Below, one piece after another: positions 1 to 6,002 of a stretch of DNA of 11,086 nucleotides. How positions within the stretch are numbered: the first letter of the stretch is position 1; each line of letters starts with the position of its first letter. The notes beneath the pieces are model-generated. The model searched no databases. It had not been told where the DNA came from and was given only the letters and a program-made list of their open reading frames with translations. Both the position numbers and the translations under genes were made by a program. This DNA is from Victivallales bacterium (GTDB taxonomy: Bacteria > Verrucomicrobiota > Lentisphaeria > Oligosphaerales > Oligosphaeraceae): positions 1 to 11,086 of the forward strand of contig JAFRLP010000055.1 of NCBI GenBank assembly GCA_017431185.1. The letters are read 5' to 3'.

Positions 1-2
1 AG

Positions 3-986
3 ATGAAATTTTTCCTGCCAGTACTATTGCTGATGACATCCCTGCTGGCGGCGGAGCCACGTCAGACGGAGCAGGTCGAGTATGGTTCACGGCAGGAAGT
101 GCGAATCGGCAAACTCCGGACGCAACAGGGGGTCTTTGGGGAGGAATACCCGAATGCCCTCCCGTGTCTGCTGGAGCATATTGGACGGGAGACCGCCATC
201 AATCTCGTCACGGTTCCCATTCAATTGGAAAGTTTTCTGGACGAGCGGCTTCGAGAATGCCCGCTTGTCTATGCCAATTACGCCGCCCGCAAGTGGGAGT
301 TTTCCGAGGAGGAGCGCAATGTCCTGCGCAAATATCTGGAGAGTGGCGGGTTTCTGTTCATAGATGGCGGCATCACCGCCTCTTTCCTGCGCGGTCATGG
401 GCGGCTTGGCCTCCATCACAGTTTTGCCGAATGGGAGGCCACGCCGGAATTGAAGGAGGCGTTTGCGGAGGTGCTGCCTGGCCTTCAGTTCACTCCGCTT
501 CGCCGCAGCGACCCGCTATATGCCGCCTTCTACCATGGTCTCCCTGACACCTCTTTGCTCCCTGACACGGTGCGGGAGTACACAATCCGCGAAAAATGGC
601 CAGATGGAACCTACTCTGCGGTGGCCATCCGCATCCATGGGCGCATCGCCGTGCTCTGCACCCCCATCATCGCCATGGGCTGGGGACGGGACACGCTCGG
701 ACGCTGGACCAACTCCATCCGCTTCCGCATTCTGGAGGGAACAGACCGGCTGGACGAGGCGCTGAAGGTCGCCTCCTACGGCGGTGAACGCTTTGAGGTC
801 ACCCGTGAAGACGGCGGCAAGGATATCCTGTACTGCCAGGAGCCAGGGCTTCCCGCCTGGTGCCATGAGCCCGATGGGCGCTGGCGGGTCTTCCGCTATT
901 ACTCCAGCCGCGAAATCAGCGACTTCACCCACGTCTTCTACACTCGCCTGGGCACCAATATTCTGGTTCACGCCCTGACCCAGTGA
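3..986 (+). CDS. Exported DUF4159 domain-containing protein
   Basis: This 327-residue protein begins with a typical Sec signal peptide: MKFF, a hydrophobic run LPVLLLMTSLL, then AAEP, with cleavage likely near residue 17. The mature part carries the DUF4159 signature at about residues 88-123: a buried LVYANYAARKWEF strand, the helix SEEERNVLRKYLESGG, then FLFIDGG. In this family that fold resembles a glutamine-amidotransferase or flavodoxin-like beta-alpha unit. No enzymatic activity is established, and DUF4159 genes often sit near MoxR ATPase, DUF58 and von Willebrand A genes in PVC bacteria. The C-terminal third (about 250-327) holds Cys and Trp residues and is not recognised. Only two bases lie upstream of the ATG, so the ribosome binding site is outside the window; the start is supported by the signal peptide directly after it. 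The stop lies 13 bp from the stop of the convergent prepilin-like gene. It is probably the last gene of an operon entering from the left. Confidence 0.82.
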   Translation: MKFFLPVLLLMTSLLAAEPRQTEQVEYGSRQEVRIGKLRTQQGVFGEEYPNALPCLLEHIGRETAINLVTVPIQLESFLDERLRECPLVYANYAARKWEFSEEERNVLRKYLESGGFLFIDGGITASFLRGHGRLGLHHSFAEWEATPELKEAFAEVLPGLQFTPLRRSDPLYAAFYHGLPDTSLLPDTVREYTIREKWPDGTYSAVAIRIHGRIAVLCTPIIAMGWGRDTLGRWTNSIRFRILEGTDRLDEALKVASYGGERFEVTREDGGKDILYCQEPGLPAWCHEPDGRWRVFRYYSSREISDFTHVFYTRLGTNILVHALTQ

Positions 987-999
987 CCCATTCGGTTCC

Positions 1000-1731
1000 C
1001 TACTGGTTTCCGCAGTCGAGCATGTCGGTGGTGACCTGCGCCTTGGTCAAGGCGGTGACATGGCAATCGATGAACAGCGCGTTGAACTTGCCTGCGTGAC
1101 GTGCTGGCAGGATGCCAATCGCCGCTGACTTAGCATTGGCGACATTGTTGTAGTTGCGGTAGTAGTAGGCAGTGGAGTTGGCTGTGCTGGAGCACTCGGG
1201 CATGGGCGAGTCATAAAGCAGCAGTTTCTCCGACGGCTGCTTGATTTGGGTCACCTTGTGCAGCCAGGTCTGGTTGGGCGCCCCGTATTTTGAGCAGGCC
1301 CAGATGTTGTAGGCATAATTGCAGGAATAGCCTGGCGGGGCGTTGTGCTCATATTCGTATCCCGTGAGTTCCGACGGGCACATGAAGAACTTGGAGTTGA
1401 CGATGCTTGTCCGCAGCGTGATGATGTCAGTGCCTTCCCCGCCATTCCCCATGTACGGGAACAACAGGTAGAACCAGATGCCGCGTTGCCCGCTGAATCC
1501 GTCATACCCCTCCCATTTGGGCAGATAATCCTCGTAGTCGTTCTCGTACAGTTGCACCGCCAGGCCAATCTGCTTGATTTTGTTGACGCAGGAGGTGCTC
1601 CGCGCCTTTTCACGCGCCTTCGACAAGGCGGGCAGCAGCATGGACGCAAGTATGGCGATTATGGCTATGACGACCAGCAATTCTATGAGAGTGAAGAACT
1701 TACAACGACGATTGAGATTTTCTGTGAACAT
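1000..1731 (-). CDS. Prepilin-like protein with type II secretion N-methylation motif and variant H-X9-DG tail
   Basis: This 243-residue protein has the N-terminal type IV pilin/pseudopilin segment: a short basic leader [11 protein letters not shown], then [18 protein letters not shown] as the hydrophobic helix (about 13-33), then an amphipathic helix [20 protein letters not shown]. Glu17 corresponds to the conserved Glu+5. Position -1 is Phe rather than the usual Gly, as is common in Lentisphaerota prepilin-like proteins. The C-terminal globular part matches the large prepilin-type family ending in an H-X9-DG motif; here His212 is followed by nine residues and Asp222, but the Gly is replaced by Cys223. 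The protein has several Cys residues (10, 48, 118, 137, 146, 180, 223, 240) that could form disulfides after export. Members are thought to be membrane-anchored pseudopilins, but their role is unknown. It is the third gene of the operon, 17 bp after the DUF4838 stop, with AGGAG nine bases before the ATG, which fixes the start. Confidence 0.9.
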   Translation of the reverse strand: MFTENLNRRCKFFTLIELLVVIAIIAILASMLLPALSKAREKARSTSCVNKIKQIGLAVQLYENDYEDYLPKWEGYDGFSGQRGIWFYLLFPYMGNGGEGTDIITLRTSIVNSKFFMCPSELTGYEYEHNAPPGYSCNYAYNIWACSKYGAPNQTWLHKVTQIKQPSEKLLLYDSPMPECSSTANSTAYYYRNYNNVANAKSAAIGILPARHAGKFNALFIDCHVTALTKAQVTTDMLDCGNQ

Positions 1732-1740
1732 GTTTCAGCA

Positions 1741-1745
1741 CTCCT
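1741..1745 (-). promoter_or_regulatory. Ribosome binding site of the prepilin-like gene
   Basis: On the minus strand AGGAG lies nine bases upstream of the ATG at 1731. It sits inside the 17-bp gap after the DUF4838 stop codon (TAG at 1751-1749). This supports both the chosen start and co-transcription with the upstream gene. Confidence 0.8.
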
Positions 1746-1748
1746 GGA

Positions 1749-4553
1749 CTATGGTTTGACGAAAAATTCAACGGCGTCGATTTCAGTCCCGTTTGCGGGG
1801 GGCGTCGTCTTGAAATTGCGGAAATTGATGGCGGCGGCGACGGCATTGGCGGGGACGCGTCCCCGCACTTGCATCATAGTCCATTCTGCCGTGGAGCGTA
1901 TGCCCCAGAATGGATGTTCCGGCTCCGATATGTGCTTGCCTTCTGCGTTGAAGAACATCACGTATGCGAAACCAGTGCTGCCCCGATGGCGGAAACGCAG
2001 CAGATACTCCGTGTCAGGACTGACCGACACGGGCAGACTCCGTGCATCGCGGTATTTTGCGCCAGCGGGCGCGGCGATGGTGATATGGCGTGTCCCGTCC
2101 GCAGAGCCTTGCTGGGATACAACGCCCTCCGCCGTGCGCCAGCCGATGAGTGCGCCCTCCTTGTCCAGAACCTCAAAGGAGGGATTTGCCAGGCGGTTGT
2201 GCAGGGGCAGAAAACGCAGGGCGGGGAAGAAGAGGGCGGAGTAGTTGTGCTGGTCATTGACGGGGGTGAGGCAGTAGTATTCGCCGTTTGCGGCATCCCC
2301 GCCTGTGCGTCGGCGATAGAGTTGGATGCGCAGCGGCGGTACGGACTCACGGGTCTCCGCGCCCAAGTCGCCCCATGGCACCAATAGGTTGGCAACCCAG
2401 GAGTCGGTTCTTTTTTCAATCCGCGCCTGAAGTCCGCCTGTCCAGTTGACGTCGCCAGGCAGACCGATGTCGCGGTTCTGTGCTATGTCGAAAATGGCTC
2501 CGAGCGTATTGACGATGTAATGGCGGTTGAGCGAGCGGTCTTCGGTGAGCAGGAAAAGTTCCAGGCAGTCGTCCTTCCAAAGGGAGCGGGCGTCCCGTTG
2601 GGTGCATTTGGCGACGATGGAGCCCATGTCTGGCTCCTGCGCGATGACCTGGATGGCGAGTCCATCGTCTGCTGCCACCATTCGTGCGGTGGTGGCTGGT
2701 TCGTCAAGGCGCAGTTCACGTCCGCTCTTGGGAATCAGACGATGGAGAGGGGTGTCAGTCCAGCGCCCCGTGCCCTGCTCGGCTCCCGTGAAGTCGTGCT
2801 TGGCTTCCGCGATGGTGGCGGTGATGACGGGCATGCGCTCCTTGAGGGTGAAGAAGAGTTTGAAATAGGGGGCAAGTTCGTTTTGGAGCAGTTGCACACG
2901 GCTGCGGTAGATGGATTTTTCGGGGGGGAGTTCGGCGGCCTTCTCCAGCCAAGTCTGGAAGGCGTGGAAATCGTCGGCGGTGTAGCGTTCGAATTCGCCG
3001 TGTTCGAGAAACAGTCGCTCCGCCAACTGCCAGAATTCGCGCATTGGTGCGGCTGCGGGACCGTAGAAAAGGGTGTAGTATTCTTCCAGCAGTTCCATCA
3101 CATCCAGATCTGGGTTCCAGAGAAGTTGCGTGCGCACATAGTCATTGAGGTGAGTGCTGGCTGGCAGGGCAAATACGTGTCCGTGGACATCCTGGTCGCC
3201 CCCGCCAGAACAGTAGGAGGCCTCGGACTTCTCCCCCAGCACACCCTGGTCACGAAGAAAACGCAGGTTTTCCTGAAGGATGCCCGAATAAAGCAGTGGC
3301 ACGCCACGCGATGGCGGAATATGGTTGAACAGCGGATAAGTCCAGACCATCACCTGCACGCCGCGTTTGCGGAATTCGCGGATGACCCCCTCGATTTCCG
3401 CCTTGCGCTCTGGCCGGCGCAAGTCCTGGCGCCGATAGCAGATTTGCACCAGCACATTGGGCGGCAGTTGAAAGGTGGGCGGCATCCGATAACGCTCGTA
3501 TGCCAGCGCCCCGACGAATTTGTCCGGATGCCTTTTGGCCACCTCCTTGGCGATTTCCGCCACAAAGTGGAATACGGCGTCCGAGTGCCGACCGTTGGGG
3601 CCCAACTGGGGGGAGAGCAGTTTTTGGCAATCGGGACATTCGCAGATGCGATGAAGGCCGTCCTGTGGCACGACGGGATAGACGGCGAGGTCGGGGTGGC
3701 GGTCGAAGAACCTGCTGATGAAATCCGCAAAGGCGCGAATGCCTTCGGGGTTGGTCAGGCAGAGGTTTCCGAAATGGTTGGCGGTGGAGAGGTTGTCGAA
3801 GTCCCGTTGTCCGTCGATGAGCGCAAAGTACTCTGGATGGGTGTCCTTGAGACGGTGCATCACAAAGAAACTGTGGTTGATGAACGGCATGTCATACCAG
3901 CTGGTGCAGAGGCGATGCAGCCAGGCAAGTCCCTCTGGCTGCGCGTCCCGATACCATACTGGTGCGAAATGGCGATAGCGGAAGGCAGGCGCCTCGTAGC
4001 GCTCTCCAAGAGGGAGGGCGAAGTCCGGCGATTGGGGGATGACCGCGCCAAGTTCCCCCCACATGTAATGGCGTATTCCCGCATGGTCGCGAAGCGTGCG
4101 GCAGACGCCGTTGAGCGTGCCGCGCTCGCCGCTGGAGTAGTAATCCAGTTTCGGTCGGCAGTAGATGAACGGGTGCCCCCGGAAGGGCTCCTTGGCAATG
4201 GCGTGGTCGCGTCCCGCAATGATGACATACTGCGGAGTGACCTTGAGCAGGAAGCCGCCAGGGGCGAGCCGGCCTTCGTCCACTCCCAGGGACCGGGTAC
4301 GCTCGGAGAGCCCCAGATACACGGGAATGGCTCCTTCTGGCACGGGCTGGTCAGGGGGGAGGACCGGGATTTCCGCGCCAGTGCGCAGGCGCAGGTGCTC
4401 CGCCAGTTCCCGTGCCGCCAATCGGACAAATGGCTCCGCAGGAGCCTCCTTCACAATGACGCATTGAGGCGCGCCCTGTTTCACCAGGAGAACTTCCGAG
4501 GCGCCCAGGGTGACCGCCAGGACAAGCAGAAAACAACAGGCTGGTTTCATCAT
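1749..4553 (-). CDS. Secreted DUF4838 glycoside hydrolase-like protein with C-terminal carbohydrate-binding domains
   Basis: I place the start at the first ATG of the ATGATG at 4553-4548, giving 934 residues. It has GGAGAG eight bases upstream and is followed directly by a signal peptide (MMKPACCFLLVLAVTLGAS). A frame-open extension to 4595 adds 14 residues, but these would bury the signal peptide. Domains: about 20-115, an alpha-glucuronidase-type N-terminal alpha/beta domain (LAARELAEHLRLRTG, then VYLGLS); about 185-480, the DUF4838 TIM-barrel-like core with the C-E-C-P-D-C cluster (Cys304, 306 and 309) and LAYERYRMPP; about 490-590, a helical region; about 600-775, a CBM9-like sandwich (WKDDCLELFL, HYIVNTLGAIFD); and about 788-934, a second sandwich beginning NPSFEV that resembles CBM4/9-type modules. 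The family is predicted to cleave glycans, but substrate and catalytic residues are not established. There is no lipobox, so it is probably periplasmic or secreted. It is translationally coupled to the regulator upstream. Confidence 0.9.
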   Translation of the reverse strand: MMKPACCFLLVLAVTLGASEVLLVKQGAPQCVIVKEAPAEPFVRLAARELAEHLRLRTGAEIPVLPPDQPVPEGAIPVYLGLSERTRSLGVDEGRLAPGGFLLKVTPQYVIIAGRDHAIAKEPFRGHPFIYCRPKLDYYSSGERGTLNGVCRTLRDHAGIRHYMWGELGAVIPQSPDFALPLGERYEAPAFRYRHFAPVWYRDAQPEGLAWLHRLCTSWYDMPFINHSFFVMHRLKDTHPEYFALIDGQRDFDNLSTANHFGNLCLTNPEGIRAFADFISRFFDRHPDLAVYPVVPQDGLHRICECPDCQKLLSPQLGPNGRHSDAVFHFVAEIAKEVAKRHPDKFVGALAYERYRMPPTFQLPPNVLVQICYRRQDLRRPERKAEIEGVIREFRKRGVQVMVWTYPLFNHIPPSRGVPLLYSGILQENLRFLRDQGVLGEKSEASYCSGGGDQDVHGHVFALPASTHLNDYVRTQLLWNPDLDVMELLEEYYTLFYGPAAAPMREFWQLAERLFLEHGEFERYTADDFHAFQTWLEKAAELPPEKSIYRSRVQLLQNELAPYFKLFFTLKERMPVITATIAEAKHDFTGAEQGTGRWTDTPLHRLIPKSGRELRLDEPATTARMVAADDGLAIQVIAQEPDMGSIVAKCTQRDARSLWKDDCLELFLLTEDRSLNRHYIVNTLGAIFDIAQNRDIGLPGDVNWTGGLQARIEKRTDSWVANLLVPWGDLGAETRESVPPLRIQLYRRRTGGDAANGEYYCLTPVNDQHNYSALFFPALRFLPLHNRLANPSFEVLDKEGALIGWRTAEGVVSQQGSADGTRHITIAAPAGAKYRDARSLPVSVSPDTEYLLRFRHRGSTGFAYVMFFNAEGKHISEPEHPFWGIRSTAEWTMMQVRGRVPANAVAAAINFRNFKTTPPANGTEIDAVEFFVKP

Positions 4554-5614
4554 TGCGCCAACTCTCCGATGCGGTCTTCCCTCAAGGAAAGCCAAGGTGA
4601 ATAGTGATGGGAGACACGGGAGGCGGGAACCTCGGTCAGCGAGGACACCACATCGCGCATCATCTCGCGGATGGGATAGCGGAAAAACGGAATCTGACTG
4701 CCTGGACTGGTGTAGAAATCCTCGCTGTTGAGGGGGATGGCCACGATGGGAAGGCCAGGAGGCAGTCCCAGCGCCTCGTTCAGCGGTCGGTCCCGGGGCA
4801 GCCAGCGTTCGTTCAGATGCATCAGCAGGCCATCGAAACGCAGAGTGCGGTAGGCATCCGCGATGCGCATGGCGTCCTGGGGATTCTTTTCCAGGGGAAC
4901 CATGTGTTTCGGGAGGTTACGGGCATCGACCTTGGTCTGCCAGGCTGGCCAGAGGGTATTTGACAGATGCGTGGCATTGCCCATGGCCAGGGCAGGGCGA
5001 CGGCAACCCATCGCTTGCAGATAGTCCAATGCCTGGTCGGCGATGGGGACATCGTGCTCGATGAAGCGTGTCCAGCCATTCACGTGCGGAATCCACTCTG
5101 GGGGAGCAGGCTGCTCGTTTGAGATGAAGGCAATCCGTGCCTGCAGAGCCGCCAGTTGTCGGAAATACGGTGAAAACCAGCCGCGATTGACCACAATTCG
5201 GCTCTCCGAAGTGAAATGCGCCAGGTTCTCCCACCAAATGTCGCCGCTGTTGTTGGTGCGGGAGAAAATGACTGGTGACACGCGCCAACCGATTTTGGCG
5301 GCCTCCGCCACCAGTTCAAAAAGCATCTGCTGAAAATGGCAGCCGATGCATTGGAGGTACTCGATGCAGGGGACCAGAATCGATATCGTGCGCTCTGGCG
5401 GCGCAATCGACGGCAGACGAACAAACGTTCCCTTCGCCTTGACCCGCTCCAGATACCCTTCCTCCTCCAGGCGGCCAAAGGCGAGGCGAACCGTGTCACG
5501 GGACACGCCGAATTGCTTCGCGCATTCCATCTCCGTCGGCAGTTTTTGCCCAGGCAGCCATTGCCCCACGCGAAGCCGCGACAGCAACTGGACGTATAGT
5601 TCATCCTTTTTCAT
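4550..5614 (-). CDS. GntR-family transcriptional regulator with LacI-type sugar-binding effector domain
   Basis: This 354-residue cytoplasmic regulator has a GntR winged helix at about residues 5-66: YVQLLSRLRVGQWLPGQKLP, then the recognition helix region AKQFGVSRDTVRLAFGRLEE and the wing GYLERVKAKGTFV. Residues about 75-335 look like a periplasmic-binding-protein/LacI-type effector domain (TISILVPCIEYL near its start, LRFDGLLMHLN, LPIVAIPLN). That is the AraR-like GntR layout, usually a repressor released by a sugar. It is the first gene of an operon with the DUF4838 protein, so local control of that enzyme and of itself is the simplest reading; the ligand cannot be read from the sequence. 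The start ATG at 5614 has no clear Shine-Dalgarno sequence. I keep it because the winged helix begins just after it and no better start codon is seen in frame close upstream. Confidence 0.9.
   Translation of the reverse strand: MKKDELYVQLLSRLRVGQWLPGQKLPTEMECAKQFGVSRDTVRLAFGRLEEEGYLERVKAKGTFVRLPSIAPPERTISILVPCIEYLQCIGCHFQQMLFELVAEAAKIGWRVSPVIFSRTNNSGDIWWENLAHFTSESRIVVNRGWFSPYFRQLAALQARIAFISNEQPAPPEWIPHVNGWTRFIEHDVPIADQALDYLQAMGCRRPALAMGNATHLSNTLWPAWQTKVDARNLPKHMVPLEKNPQDAMRIADAYRTLRFDGLLMHLNERWLPRDRPLNEALGLPPGLPIVAIPLNSEDFYTSPGSQIPFFRYPIREMMRDVVSSLTEVPASRVSHHYSPWLSLREDRIGELAQ
4562..4567 (-). promoter_or_regulatory. Ribosome binding site deciding the DUF4838 start
   Basis: GGAGAG on the minus strand ends eight bases before the ATG at 4553, inside the last codons of the GntR gene. 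The stop TGA (4552-4550) overlaps both ATGs of the ATGATG, so ribosomes ending the regulator can restart on the glycosidase-like gene. This argues against the longer open frame beginning at 4595. Confidence 0.75.
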
Positions 5615-5688
5615 GACGATGGCTCTGGTGTGCCTATGGTGGGGGATTGCGTACGGGAATCGTTCTTTGGTATGCCTTATGTTGGTTT

Positions 5689-5716
5689 AATATAGCACTC
5701 CTCCCCCAGATTGCAA
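5689..5716 (-). promoter_or_regulatory. Candidate sigma70-type promoter for the GntR operon
   Basis: On the minus strand TTGCAA (5716-5711, four of six matches to TTGACA) is followed after 16 bp by TATATT (5694-5689, five of six matches to TATAAT). Transcription would begin near 5682, about 70 bp upstream of the GntR start. The surroundings are AT-rich in an otherwise GC-rich region. This is a consensus match only. A CGTACG palindrome at 5650-5655 lies downstream and could be part of an operator, but it is too short to call. Confidence 0.45.
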
Positions 5717-5718
5717 AT

Positions 5719-5758
5719 AAAAAATGAAAACAGATACTGGCCGCGCGGAGCGCGGCCA
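5719..5758 (-). terminator. Candidate intrinsic terminator: 9-bp GC hairpin followed by T-runs
   Basis: Positions 5738-5746 and 5750-5758 form a perfect 9-bp inverted repeat (TGGCCGCGC / GCGCGGCCA) with a 3-base loop. Reading leftward on the minus strand, it is followed after seven bases by TTTT, CA and TTTTTT. The orientation suits ending transcription of the giant gene or of the ORF-like fragment before the operon promoter. The seven-base gap before the first T-run is longer than ideal, and the giant gene's stop is about 245 bp away, so the call is moderate. Confidence 0.45.
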
Positions 5759-6002
5759 AGTCGCCGGGCTTCATTCTGGCGGCTGGCTTGCCCCACGCCT
5801 GGCAGAAGCCCTTGTCGCTGTGCAGATGAGGAGCCTTCGTCGCGTGGTGGATGTGCCAGTTTCGTTTGATTGATCCGAAGGTTATCGCAATGCTCACTTC
5901 CCCTTCTCGGGGGAGACACCTGGCTCCCGGAGGTTGGCGGAGGTGCAACTGTCTTTGGCCTTTCCCGCGAGAATTCCCCTCGCAGTGGCGCTTCTTACGG
6001 GG

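Larger units (their letters stand above)
5634..5948 (-). pseudogene. ORF-like intergenic fragment, coding-like composition but no good start; unidentified
   Basis: A 104-codon open frame runs through the 388-bp gap between the giant gene and the regulator. Its only upstream start is TTG at 5948, without a Shine-Dalgarno sequence. The middle part (about 5740-5865) reads like real coding DNA with a G/C-rich third codon position and residues such as HATKAPHLHSDKGFCQAWGK followed by PAARMKPGDLAALRAAS. The frame then runs through the terminator-like hairpin and the operon promoter, which a working gene would not be expected to do. I do not recognise a family. It may be a gene remnant, an interspersed repeat with an incidental frame, or a small protein. 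The same region holds a 7-bp stem with one G-T pair at 5897-5903/5909-5915, without a T-tail. Confidence 0.25.

Noticed and set aside
4554..4595. 14-residue N-terminal extension of the DUF4838 protein
   Set aside because: It would bury the signal peptide, while the ATG at 4553 has GGAGAG at ideal spacing and overlaps the upstream stop.
2520..4604. Long open frame on the plus strand, 694 codons, antisense to the DUF4838 gene
   Set aside because: It mirrors the minus-strand gene, has no recognisable domain or ribosome site, and its length is explained by GC-rich codon bias on the opposite strand.
5650..5655. CGTACG palindrome as the GntR operator
   Set aside because: Six bases only, and the flanks do not extend the symmetry; not distinguishable from chance.
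5897..5915. CTTCCCC/GGGGGAG hairpin as terminator of the giant gene
   Set aside because: The stem includes a G-T pair and no T-run follows on either strand.
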